This document shows positions 1 to 9,409 of a stretch of 32,717 nucleotides of DNA, one piece after another. Each line of letters begins with the position of its first letter. Within the stretch, counting starts at the first letter, position 1. The stretch lies in the NCBI GenBank assembly GCA_026995555.1, contig JALWOJ010000168.1, positions 19,416 through 52,132 of the forward strand. The letters run 5' to 3'. The notes beneath the pieces were generated by a model that was not told the DNA's origin, searched no databases, and was given only the letters and a program-made list of their open reading frames with translations. A program made the translations under genes and the position numbers. This DNA is from Acidilobaceae archaeon. Lineage in GTDB: Archaea; Thermoproteota; Thermoprotei_A; Sulfolobales; Acidilobaceae.

Positions 1-841
1 TAAGATTTCCTGTTGTCCTAAAAGCTTCAAACGGTTTTAGCTGACGAAGATAATAGACGTCAGGAAATGCCTTGTTAAATAAAGTTGTCGATCTGCTAGT
101 CTTGGTTATGAACATGAGCGTTGTCCCGAATTCCCACGCATTCTTCAGGAATGCTGATAACAGTAATAATTTCTCTAACCACTCCAGAAAAGAGATCCAC
201 TCGACATCGTTATCACTTATATTTGATATGCCTACTTTATTTCGTATAATTCTCAACGTTGAAAGTGGACCGCTCTCAGAATTGCTCATTATTAAAGCTG
301 CCACGTCCTCCAGGGATGATATGTCTGGTATCTTTTTCGAAATCTCATTCAAAAGTTTATTGTATCCCCTAACATACCTGGCCTCCGGCCTATGTTTCAT
401 TAGAAGAAGAGACCTTAGACTTCCATCCCAGAGAAAGATATCTGGTCTGCAAGTCTCCAATACCTTCCTCGAAATCCAGAGTTCCATTATTTCTCTATAG
501 AGTGATATCCTTTCCTCCATACGCTGGGGAGGAACAATTACGTTAACGTCAGCTACACTTTCCTCGGTCACTATTTTATAAGAGTTCTTTTCAGACTTTA
601 TACATAGGGCTCCAGCTTTTACAAGATATATACTATAAGCCTCGAAATCAATGAGCCTCTGTCCACCATCCTCTGCAACGTGAAGAGGTGCCTCCTTTGC
701 AGGGGGAGGCAACTCCTTCAGTTCAACATTTTCATTATTAATGTCTTTGGACTTCTCGTAAAACATCTTAAGCAGCTCTTTTAGCTCGTCTCTTCTCCCT
801 ATAGCCGCCTCAATTACGTTCTTGAAATAATTCACTTCCAA
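1..841 (-). CDS. nurA: NurA-type nuclease, C-terminally truncated by the left window edge
   Basis: I translated the minus strand from TTG at 841 (GTG at 835 is an alternative): LEVNYFKNVIEAAIGRRDELKELL...PLHVAEDGGQRLIDFEAYSIYLVKAGALC...ETCRPDIFLWDGSLRSLLL... It stays open to base 1. The two acidic DG motifs (EDGG, WDGSL) and the position directly downstream of rad50 fit NurA. The ORF track shows only an antisense ORF here. Confidence 0.8.
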   Translation of the reverse strand, partial: MEVNYFKNVIEAAIGRRDELKELLKMFYEKSKDINNENVELKELPPPAKEAPLHVAEDGGQRLIDFEAYSIYLVKAGALCIKSEKNSYKIVTEESVADVNVIVPPQRMEERISLYREIMELWISRKVLETCRPDIFLWDGSLRSLLLMKHRPEARYVRGYNKLLNEISKKIPDISSLEDVAALIMSNSESGPLSTLRIIRNKVGISNISDNDVEWISFLEWLEKLLLLSAFLKNAWEFGTTLMFITKTSRSTTLFNKAFPDVYYLRQLKPFEAFRTTGNL

Positions 842-868
842 CGCGCCCCACAAACCGTTATATCGAAA

Positions 869-3676
869 TTACATAAGTTGCTCTCCAAGCGGTTTCAACA
901 AAGATCCTTGAGGACCCTTTGTAACCTCAAAAACCATGTCTGCCGCCTCAATTACGTCTCTGTCATGGGAAACTACGATAAGCTGTGGTATTCTCTCTCC
1001 TCCCTTAAATATCTTTAATATATTTACTAAGACCTTCCTTCTCTCTTCATCTAAGTTGTTGGTTGGCTCATCAAGTACTAAGAATCCTGTTTTTCTGGCC
1101 AGAAGAGCGTTGAGTGCTAAGACGAAAGCCAAGGCTATAGCTGTTCTCTCACCACCGCTTAACACTCCTAAGGGTACAGGCGTTCCATCACGGCTTACTG
1201 CCATTATATTAATTAAATCAAAGTTCTTTTCAACCTTTATACTTACAGCATTATAACTAAGATCGAACTTTGAAAGTATCTCAGTCATGAGGTCCTCCAA
1301 TTTAGCTAGATATTCTAAGAAGAGGAGCCTAGGTACCTTCTCAAACACTACGTCTCTTATGTATGTAAGAATCTCTAGCCTAAACTTTGCATCCTCAACG
1401 TTCCTAATGCTTTCATCTATTTCTCTTATTCTATCCTCAATGCTAAGGATTTCCTGACTTAATCTACTTAGCTTTTCTAGCAGATCCTTTAGCTCTTTGC
1501 TCTTTACTTGATAATCCCTTTCTGCAATTGTTAGAATTTTCTCCTTATTCTTCAATTCATCTAACTCAGAGGCAATTCTCTTAAGCTCCCTCCTCTTTTC
1601 CTCGAGCAACTTTGTGTGGGAAAAAACCTCCTGTTCAAGGGAATTCTTTTCTTTTTCTAACTCCTCGACAACCTTTAGCTTTTCTAAGGAATCATTTATG
1701 AGTTCTAAAGCTTGCTCTAGAGAAGCCGTTTTACATACATTCTTAAGCTCCTCTTCAAGCCTTTTCACTTCCTCAGAAACTCTGGAGATCTCTCCATTTA
1801 TTAATGAGATCGTCTTAGCAAGGCTTTCTAGTGAGGACTCAGGATCTTTTAAGAGAGACGAATCATGTTCTGCTACTATCTTTTTCGCTCTGTTAAATTC
1901 CTGTAACCTCTTAATAGCATCATCGTATTCTTCCTCAAGTTTTCTTATTCTTTGATTTAATAACTCTAATTTCTCTTTAATTGACTTCTTTCTGTCCTCT
2001 AAGGGTCCAATAGTCTCCATAATATTTACCAAGGAATCTCTGGCTTTCTTAAGGTCGTTTAACCTGAGCATTAAAAGATCCTTATTGTTTCTTAATTCTT
2101 GAAGTCTCCTCTCTATAACCTTTATCTTCCTTCCGAGAGAATCTATGTCCTTTCTAAACTCCTGCAATTGCGAGGTGAACTTACTTATGAGCTCTGTCTT
2201 TCTTTCTAAAGTTAAAGGTGCACCACAAAGTGGACATTTAGATTCCTTGGAGTCCTTAAGCAGGGATAAGGAGTTTTCTAACTCGTTGACACGAGTCTCA
2301 AGAAAGGACCTTTTAGTTTTAAAGGTCTGCAATTGTTCTTCTTTAGAAGAAATTTCCTCCGCGACTTTCTGTAAGGAAAGCTGGACGGCGTCAATCACGT
2401 CATCTATTTTCGTAATAATATTCTTGAGGCCCTCATTGATATCTAATCTATTTTTGATAATATCCATTATGTTCTTGAACACCCTTCTTTTTTGATTTTC
2501 TAACTCTTTAATTCTGCCCTCTACCTCTCCTAACACCTTTTGAAGTTTTCTATGCTCCTCTTTGACTTCTGCTAAAGAGGTCCTAATTTTCTCAAACTCT
2601 CTCTCAATACCCTTGTTGTATTTGATGATCTCCAGTGCCTCCTTAACCTCTTTCAACTTCTTTAGATCTAAAAGCATCCTTGAAATCTTACCACTTAACT
2701 CATAGTATCTTGTTGCCTTCTCATGATATTGGGCACAGTTGACGGCATTAGAAAGAGCAGTTAATTCAGCCTTAATACTCTCTAGCCTTGTAAGCTTAGA
2801 ATTGAGCTCTGACTCCAATTTAGATATTTCTCCACTAAGTTTCCTGACCCTATCCTCTAAAGCTAAGGCTCTCCCTCTGAACCTGTTGAGCTCATCAACC
2901 TTCTCACGTAGAGTTTCGACCTCCTTTTCCAGTTTGGCTTTAAGCCTTTCATATTTGTTCTGTTCTGTTCTCATATTCTCAAGCTTCTCTTGGAGTTCCT
3001 TCTTTTCTCTTCTCAGCCTTAGTATTAGATTATTGATCTCTCTTCTCCAAGTTCTCGTTGGGGCTAGTGAGTATTGAGTATTTTTGATCTTAACATCAAC
3101 AACGCTAAGCTCACCCATTAACTCTTTGGCCTTAGAGTACTCGGTAAGTCCGAAAACGTTCTCAAAAAACTTAATCCTCTCTCTGTTTTCACCTGAAGAA
3201 AGCAAATAAATTATGTTATCGAGACCTCCTTGTCTTATGACTACTGAGGAACCTATAACGCTCTCCAATCTGGCCTTTTCAATGCCCAGAATCTCTGAAA
3301 GTCTTTCCTTAACAGCCTTGACTCCTGAAGCCTCAACTCTCTTATTTCTCCTAAGAACGACCTGAGATGAACCTCTCTTATCAATAATTGATTCTATAAT
3401 GTAGATAACCTCTTCATTCTTCATATCATCAACTAACTCTAATGTGATCCTAGCTCTTGGAGATCTTTTATTAACTAGGTCAGCCTTCTTACTAGCTCTT
3501 AAAGCTTGCTGGGGCTGAGTTAAAGAGTAATATATGGCATCAACAAAGCTGCTCTTGCCCGATCCGTTTTCTCCGATAATTGCTATAACCCCTGAGTCAA
3601 GCTTTACGTTAACTTCTTTCAGATAACTAAGAAATCCTGAGATCTTCAATGATTTCAATCTTAATGTCATTGCCAC
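869..3676 (-). CDS. rad50: Rad50 SMC-family ATPase
   Basis: 935 aa. Walker A GENGSGKSSFVDA, long coiled coil with CPLC zinc hook (KCPLCGAPL), signature LSGGERTAIALAF, Walker B FLVLDEPTNNLD. Confidence 0.97.
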   Translation of the reverse strand: MAMTLRLKSLKISGFLSYLKEVNVKLDSGVIAIIGENGSGKSSFVDAIYYSLTQPQQALRASKKADLVNKRSPRARITLELVDDMKNEEVIYIIESIIDKRGSSQVVLRRNKRVEASGVKAVKERLSEILGIEKARLESVIGSSVVIRQGGLDNIIYLLSSGENRERIKFFENVFGLTEYSKAKELMGELSVVDVKIKNTQYSLAPTRTWRREINNLILRLRREKKELQEKLENMRTEQNKYERLKAKLEKEVETLREKVDELNRFRGRALALEDRVRKLSGEISKLESELNSKLTRLESIKAELTALSNAVNCAQYHEKATRYYELSGKISRMLLDLKKLKEVKEALEIIKYNKGIEREFEKIRTSLAEVKEEHRKLQKVLGEVEGRIKELENQKRRVFKNIMDIIKNRLDINEGLKNIITKIDDVIDAVQLSLQKVAEEISSKEEQLQTFKTKRSFLETRVNELENSLSLLKDSKESKCPLCGAPLTLERKTELISKFTSQLQEFRKDIDSLGRKIKVIERRLQELRNNKDLLMLRLNDLKKARDSLVNIMETIGPLEDRKKSIKEKLELLNQRIRKLEEEYDDAIKRLQEFNRAKKIVAEHDSSLLKDPESSLESLAKTISLINGEISRVSEEVKRLEEELKNVCKTASLEQALELINDSLEKLKVVEELEKEKNSLEQEVFSHTKLLEEKRRELKRIASELDELKNKEKILTIAERDYQVKSKELKDLLEKLSRLSQEILSIEDRIREIDESIRNVEDAKFRLEILTYIRDVVFEKVPRLLFLEYLAKLEDLMTEILSKFDLSYNAVSIKVEKNFDLINIMAVSRDGTPVPLGVLSGGERTAIALAFVLALNALLARKTGFLVLDEPTNNLDEERRKVLVNILKIFKGGERIPQLIVVSHDRDVIEAADMVFEVTKGPQGSLLKPLGEQLM

Positions 3677-4896
3677 GCGGTCCCCCTTAGGACTCTCTTC
3701 CAGGTCTCATAATTTCTCTCATCCAGCAAGTCATCGAGTATTTTCCTTACCCTCTCCTCCTCTCCCAGCGCCAATGCGTTCTTTAATTCAAGTATTAACT
3801 TTGAGAGCGTCCTATTCCCTGCCAAAAACTTAGATATGAGTTCTATTTCATCGATACCCGCAACGCTGTGAACCTGAGCTGCTTTCTCAGAAGTCCTTTT
3901 ATTAGGAAGTATCCTATAGATAATAATGGTTTTAAGTTCTTTCTCAAGATCAGAAATAAGACTTCTTATAAGTCCCAGAGATCTAACGTTCACAGGAGCC
4001 TCGATGTCTAAATGAATGACTGGCTCCTCGGGCTGCTCTGCACCAGCGTAAGCCATTATTTTAGCTCTTAACCTTTCCCTTAACATATTCTCGGAATTGA
4101 AACTAATTTTAGCAACGTAATGCTTTCTCACTTCAACGTTTGGTTGATGTATAATTGGTTCATCAGAGCTTATATCAACTATAAGAGGACCTCTTACATG
4201 AGAGCTCATAACCTCGTCTATCTTTAAAGGATATAGGCTTCCTGGATAAGCATATGTTGTACAATCGCTGCACCCTCTTGATATAAATCGAGTGTGGACG
4301 TGGCCTAGGGCTATGTAGCTGAAGGTTTTTGGTAATCTACTCGCTGGAACTACAGCATCCCATTTACAGGCCTCGTCAACTCCAAAGTGTCCTATCAATA
4401 CGGACTTTTTCTGACCTCTTCTCTTTACGATAGACTCTAAGGCAGGAATTATTGTATTAAAGAATTTTTTCTTAAGCTCTGAAGAGCCTCTAGGAAAAGG
4501 CACTGTGGCGAAGTCCACACCATCTATATTAACTACCAGGCTCTCAAGGCTGGAGGAATCTTGTAGGTTCGGATAGTAAACCCCGTCCAATGTCTCTGCG
4601 ATTATCTCTAGAGGACTTCTATCCCTGACTTTTGGTGTATCATGATCTCCTCCAGCTAAAATGACCTTAATTCCCTGCTCTTTAACCCTCTTTAAGATTC
4701 TTATTGCTCCCAGTAGAAAGTAATTGTCCGGTCTGGGCTGATCAAAAAGGTCTCCAGCGATTACTATAACATTCACCTTCTCGTTAGTAAGAACATCTAC
4801 AGCGCTTTCAAATGCCTTGAGAGTATCGTCTCTTAATTCTTGTCTCCCATAGAGTCTTGCACCAAGATGTACATCAGCAAGATGGCCTATTAGCAA
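3667..4896 (-). CDS. mre11: Mre11 DNA repair exonuclease
   Basis: 409 aa. Calcineurin-like phosphoesterase motifs HLADVHLG, VIAGDLFDQ, GGDHD, ALGHVH. Overlaps the rad50 start by 10 bp. Confidence 0.95.
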   Translation of the reverse strand: MLIGHLADVHLGARLYGRQELRDDTLKAFESAVDVLTNEKVNVIVIAGDLFDQPRPDNYFLLGAIRILKRVKEQGIKVILAGGDHDTPKVRDRSPLEIIAETLDGVYYPNLQDSSSLESLVVNIDGVDFATVPFPRGSSELKKKFFNTIIPALESIVKRRGQKKSVLIGHFGVDEACKWDAVVPASRLPKTFSYIALGHVHTRFISRGCSDCTTYAYPGSLYPLKIDEVMSSHVRGPLIVDISSDEPIIHQPNVEVRKHYVAKISFNSENMLRERLRAKIMAYAGAEQPEEPVIHLDIEAPVNVRSLGLIRSLISDLEKELKTIIIYRILPNKRTSEKAAQVHSVAGIDEIELISKFLAGNRTLSKLILELKNALALGEEERVRKILDDLLDERNYETWKRVLRGTAWQ

Positions 4897-5113
4897 GTGT
4901 TGCTCCCTCCACCCTTACTGTTACTAATATAGTAATACCTTACATAAAGGGTATGTCCTCTGAAACATTTCCCATTAAATTCCAACCTTTTTAAGAAACC
5001 TAATAGTCTTTTTAAAAATGCACTCAAGATGTAGAGATCAAACTCCAACCTCAGCTATCTTAATACTTTTGTTATTGACAGTAATACACTTAATAATTAT
5101 ATCGTATAAAACT

Positions 5114-5794
5114 TTATTTCAATCTTGTACAATTATTATTAAGCAAAGTTTCTATTTCTTTTGATAGCCTATGTCTTTTTTCTAGATCGATTATAAGGGC
5201 TTTGGTATCATCTATTAACCTTCTAGCAACATCAGCTTTGTGCCTTATACCTGGTGCTATTGCCTCAGGGTAGTCGAATTTTCTAAGCTCAAAATATATA
5301 AATTCCATAACTTTAAGTAATTTCCAAGCCATATCATAATTATCTTTTCTAATAAATTCTAAGGCCAGTCTTCTAAGCTCTCCCACTACGTCTCCCAAAC
5401 CCTGAAGATAGGGAACTGGCTGAACTCCCAGCTCTCCAGGCCCTTTAATATTGGAGCCTGTTATTATGTCGATAAATACTCTGGCTTCAACATACTCGGA
5501 GATCGCATTATAGATCATTCCAGAGTAGTAAATCTCCGGGTAATTCTTAACTAGGTTAAGCAGCTCCTTGGCAACCTCCTCAGTTCTCCGAAGATAGCTC
5601 TTCGCCTCGTTCAAATCGCCCTTGTGAACAGCTGTTATTGCCCAACCGCTGAACTTTATTACGTCCCTGGCCTTCTTTATTGCACTCTCCCTTATCGAAT
5701 CTCTCTCCGATAGATACTTATCCACCTCTTCTACTATATTTTTGAGCTTTTCCGGATCGAAAGTAAGCCTTATGGCCTCCTCCAAAAACAACAC
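5114..5794 (-). CDS. Translin/TRAX-family protein
   Basis: 226 aa, all-helical. ISEYVEARVFI and GLGDVVGELRRLALE resemble the conserved translin acidic and GD-GELRR motifs. Confidence 0.8.
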   Translation of the reverse strand: MLFLEEAIRLTFDPEKLKNIVEEVDKYLSERDSIRESAIKKARDVIKFSGWAITAVHKGDLNEAKSYLRRTEEVAKELLNLVKNYPEIYYSGMIYNAISEYVEARVFIDIITGSNIKGPGELGVQPVPYLQGLGDVVGELRRLALEFIRKDNYDMAWKLLKVMEFIYFELRKFDYPEAIAPGIRHKADVARRLIDDTKALIIDLEKRHRLSKEIETLLNNNCTRLK

Positions 5795-5855
5795 CTTGAT
5801 GAAACCAGTATGACCAATTTTAAAAACTCTTAAGAGATCTTTAGCTCCTGACAGT

Positions 5856-5932
<77 letters not shown>

Positions 5933-6101
5933 CCCCTCCATCATCTTACTGCCACGGGCCCGGCGCTATTATAATTGTGTCACACCCACATCTGCAAATC
6001 AAAAAAGTAGTGCAAGGGCGTGGATTGTGTTTCGCCTGTGTTAGCTGGCGCGGCCATTCTTTTTAGCCATTGAGCCCATATTTTGTTTTAGGGGCACCAA
6101 G

Positions 6102-6582
6102 TTGGCTGAGGCGCTGGTTATCCGTGGCCGCCTAGCCAGGCGTGTCAGGGAGGAGGCTGAAAAATACGGCCTTAGCGTCGATGAGTACCTTGTTGAGCTC
6201 CTGAGCCAGGGCTTAGACCCGAAGGACAGAGCTCAGGAGTATGTTGAGGCCGCAGAGGACCTGCTGAAGGAAGCTAGGGAAGGGTAATGTCCGACAAGCG
6301 GCCGAGAAACTATGGGGCGCAGCAGCACTAGCTATTAAAGCCTACGCCACCTCGGTGGAGGGTAAGAGATTAACAAGTCATGAGGAGCTGTGGGAGTGGA
6401 AGAGAAGGCTTGAAGACGAGCTCGGCGAGTGGGTCAGCGACGCTTGGGCCCAGGCCAGCGCCATGCACATCTGCTTTTACGAGGGCTGGTGCAAAGAGAA
6501 AGACATCGCCACCGCCCGAAAGAGGGTTGAAAAGCTGGTGAAGGAGGTAGCATCCCTAGTAGAAAAGGGGAAATCAGATTAA
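6102..6582 (+). pseudogene. Frameshifted PaREP1-family protein gene
   Basis: ORF 6102-6287 (MAEALVIRGRLARRVREEAEKYGLSVDEYLVELLSQGLDPKDRAQEYVEAAEDLLKEAREG*) continues in the +1 frame as KLGKGNVRQAAEKLWGAAALAIKAYATSVEGKRLTSHEELWEWKRRLEDELGEWVSDAWAQASAMHICFYEGW..., which looks like one PaREP1 protein split at about 6280. Confidence 0.75.
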
Positions 6583-6718
6583 ACCACTCCCCTCACCATC
6601 ATTTCCTCATTCTTCCTTATTTCCATTCATAGGATTATTGGGAGCACTCGTAAATACGTTCTACTGCTTGCACACCCACGCATATATACGGGAATACAAG
6701 CTATCTCATTAGGAAATG

Positions 6719-7015
6719 CTATACATGGTGCACATACATCCTAGCACCCATTGATAAGAAGGTGTGTATAGAAGCAGACATGCATCCCGGTAACACTAGC
6801 CCATAAGTCCGTTCCTCCAACTCATTCTCAAGGCTTCTCCTGAACCTCTGCAGTTTGTCATGCTCTTAAGAATCCTTATGAAAACCAGCACCGTTGGTTA
6901 AAGGAACCTTGAAGACAACCTGAGGAGCCTTATATAGGCTGTTTATTCCTTCATCAAATGATCTAAAGTCGGTTATTTTGTTTATAACGTTCCATTTAAC
7001 ATACAGACTTAACCA
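6719..7015 (-). pseudogene. Degenerate PaREP1-like remnant (tentative)
   Basis: One minus-strand frame of 99 codons with a single internal TAA: WLSLYVKWNVINKITDFRSFDEGINSLYKAPQVVFKVPLTNGAGFHKDS*EHDKLQRFRRSLENELEERTYGLVLPGCMSASIHTFLSMGARMYVHHV*. The segment HDKLQRFRRSLENELEE parallels HEELWEWKRRLEDELGE of the neighbouring PaREP1 gene. Confidence 0.35.
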
Positions 7016-7300
7016 TTAATATAGTTAGGCGCTTTGCCATGAGTGCTACACAACGGCAGACCATTACAACCATCTGCAACCGATTTTGAAGAAGGAAGGT
7101 AGCTGTTAGTGTAATGCTGGACGGTATAAAAATAGAAGCAAAAGATCTAATGCAAGAATATGTAACTTAGGTCATAATTTTGAGTATTTTTTAGTATATT
7201 ATGTTGACTAAACTCATATACATTATATATAACTGTTGCCTCTCTTATTTTTGTAATTGAGCAGAACCTGAGCATCTCTAACTTTACAAGGGGATTTTTT

Positions 7301-8263
7301 ATGAGCTCCCTTAAACTTGGGCTTGAGGTTGCCTCAATTGTCTTAATTTTAATAATGATCGTGTCCCTTCTGCCTATTGCACATGCAGGAACTTATGGAG
7401 GCAGATATACAGAATTTCAGTATAAAGATCTTAGGGTTATTGTCTATGAGAACATTTACAACCCAGACTATGTTATCAACTACAAGGGAATAAATTACAT
7501 AAGCCTGAACGCTGTAGGAAAGTTCATGTTCAGCGACCTTGAGGCGATTCCCAACATAAAGCCTGCTAAGAATGTTGGCGTTCTAACTCAGGAAGAGGTC
7601 TATAGCACCTTAAGTCCTCTTAAAAACTCTTTAACGATCTCGTTCATCTCTATATCGAAACGCTATGGAGGGGTTGAAATAGTTGTTGGGCCGAACGTTA
7701 ACCTAACAAAGGCATCTAGAATTCTTGCGGAAACCTTAGAGCCCCTGCTTGTAAGCAAAGGATATCATACATTAATGATAGTTCGACTTTTCTCAAACGC
7801 AAGCCCTAACGAGCTTGTAGGAGCCATGTATGCATATTCCAATCTCATATACTCTGCAATATCAAATCCTGGGAAGTACAAGAACGTCCCATCTTATCTG
7901 CTCCAGATAGCAAAGCTTGTGAACGCAAGCCTGCACAAATACCCTATCGAGATGCATGTCTTGGTGGGAGTAGGAGTTTATGGAAGTGTAGGAATAGACT
8001 TCTGGGGGCCCCAGCCGACCAAAAAGCAGGTCTATGAGCTTGTGAAGTGGTTAAGGAACAATGCTGGGTACAGCGACATACCTCTGACAATCACATTTCA
8101 TAAAGACCCTCCGCCGAAGGAATATCTTCTGATCGGACATGCTACTGAGAGCTCAAAGAAAGTGATAAATAGGATGGATCTCATAAGCCCTGCGATCCTA
8201 ATTCTTATCTCAACTTTGACATTGGTGGTTGCAACAACATATACATGGCTCCGGAAACATTAA
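7301..8263 (+). CDS. Predicted secreted, membrane-anchored protein of unknown function
   Basis: 320 aa. N-terminal hydrophobic signal ending LLPIAHA-G, C-terminal TM helix AILILISTLTLVVATTYTW followed by LRKH. Three N-glycosylation sequons (NLT, NAS, NAS). AT-rich promoter-like stretch upstream (cattatatataac). Confidence 0.75.
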   Translation: MSSLKLGLEVASIVLILIMIVSLLPIAHAGTYGGRYTEFQYKDLRVIVYENIYNPDYVINYKGINYISLNAVGKFMFSDLEAIPNIKPAKNVGVLTQEEVYSTLSPLKNSLTISFISISKRYGGVEIVVGPNVNLTKASRILAETLEPLLVSKGYHTLMIVRLFSNASPNELVGAMYAYSNLIYSAISNPGKYKNVPSYLLQIAKLVNASLHKYPIEMHVLVGVGVYGSVGIDFWGPQPTKKQVYELVKWLRNNAGYSDIPLTITFHKDPPPKEYLLIGHATESSKKVINRMDLISPAILILISTLTLVVATTYTWLRKH

Positions 8264-8288
8264 TTTTTTGAAAATCTAAGCAATCTAT

Positions 8289-9305
8289 CTAGACATATAT
8301 CTTCCAGAGTCTAGTAAGTTCATCGGGAACGTATACATCTGAAATCTTCTCTGTTCTATATTTTCTATGGAGGATCACCAGAATATTATCTATTCTTCTC
8401 TTAACCTCACCTATAACCTCTGCTCTGACATTAACAGATCTTAAAACCTCCAGAGCCTCATTCACCTTGTCATCGGGGACTGTAGCTATCAGGCTTCCGG
8501 AACTTATAAGTCTTAAAGGATCTATTCCAAGAGCCTTACATATAATTGAGGTCTCAGAGGCTATTGGGATTTTATCCTCCCAGATCTCCAACGTTGTCTT
8601 TGATGCATAAGCTATCTCACTTAGACCTCCTAAAATACCTCCTTCTGTAGGATCGTGCATGGAGGTTGCTAGGCCTCTCTCAGCTAAGGCAAGAGCTTCC
8701 TTAACGACACTCACATTTCTGATAAACCTTCTTGCAGAGTCTAGGACTTCCTCTTTAACGCCTCTTTCAATTAAGATCTCCCTAAAGTCGGTTGAAAGTA
8801 TAGCAGTTCCCTCTATGGCAGCTACTTTAGTCATGATGACTTTATCTCCAGGCTTAGCGCCTCCTGTTCTCACAAACCTGTTCTTATCTGTAATACCCAT
8901 GGCTGTAGTTGCTATTAGAGGTCTCTCCAGCTTGGGTGTGAACTCCGTATGTCCTCCAACAATCATAACTCCTATCTCCTTGGCAGCAACGTCCATCTGG
9001 CTTGTTATCTTATCTATAACGTCCTCAGGGGTGTTTTCAGGCAAGTAAAGGGTAGAGAGATACCACCTTGGCTTAGCTCCAGTGACGGCTATATCGTTGC
9101 TAACTATATGTATAGCTAACCAGCCCATAAGATCGACAGCGCCTGTGATCCCATCGGAATGGACCACTAAGACCTTATCATTACCTATATCTATTACAGC
9201 TGAGTCCTCCCCTATCTGAGGGCCCACTATTACATCAGGGTCCTTAATTCCGAGTCTTGTATAGATATACTTCTTCATGAGGTTCGGGGGAAACTTTCCG
9301 ATCAA
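8289..9305 (-). CDS. AIR synthase-related / HypE-like protein
   Basis: 338 aa. GEDSAVI, GGHTEFTP, HDPTEGGILGGLSEIA and SSGSLIATV match the PurM/HypE/SelD/ThiL superfamily. Confidence 0.8.
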   Translation of the reverse strand: MIGKFPPNLMKKYIYTRLGIKDPDVIVGPQIGEDSAVIDIGNDKVLVVHSDGITGAVDLMGWLAIHIVSNDIAVTGAKPRWYLSTLYLPENTPEDVIDKITSQMDVAAKEIGVMIVGGHTEFTPKLERPLIATTAMGITDKNRFVRTGGAKPGDKVIMTKVAAIEGTAILSTDFREILIERGVKEEVLDSARRFIRNVSVVKEALALAERGLATSMHDPTEGGILGGLSEIAYASKTTLEIWEDKIPIASETSIICKALGIDPLRLISSGSLIATVPDDKVNEALEVLRSVNVRAEVIGEVKRRIDNILVILHRKYRTEKISDVYVPDELTRLWKIYV

Positions 9306-9409
9306 CGAACTTCACCCGAGAGTCTGTTAAGGAGAGTAAGAATTATCTCTAGACATTCACCATAATATGCTAACAGCTTTATTGAAATAACTTGGTCTAT
9401 AATATTATG

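Noticed and set aside
72-500. Plus-strand 142-aa ORF in the track
   Set aside because: Antisense to the nurA reading frame, which carries family motifs; the ORF has no recognisable features.
936-3077. Four serine/leucine-rich plus-strand ORFs inside rad50
   Set aside because: Antisense shadows of the Lys/Glu-rich coiled coil; no start context or motifs.
5983-6680. Repeated CACACCCAC flanking the PaREP1 gene (near 5985 and 6672) as target-site duplication
   Set aside because: A 9-nt match within about 1.3 kb is expected by chance, and no terminal inverted repeats were seen.
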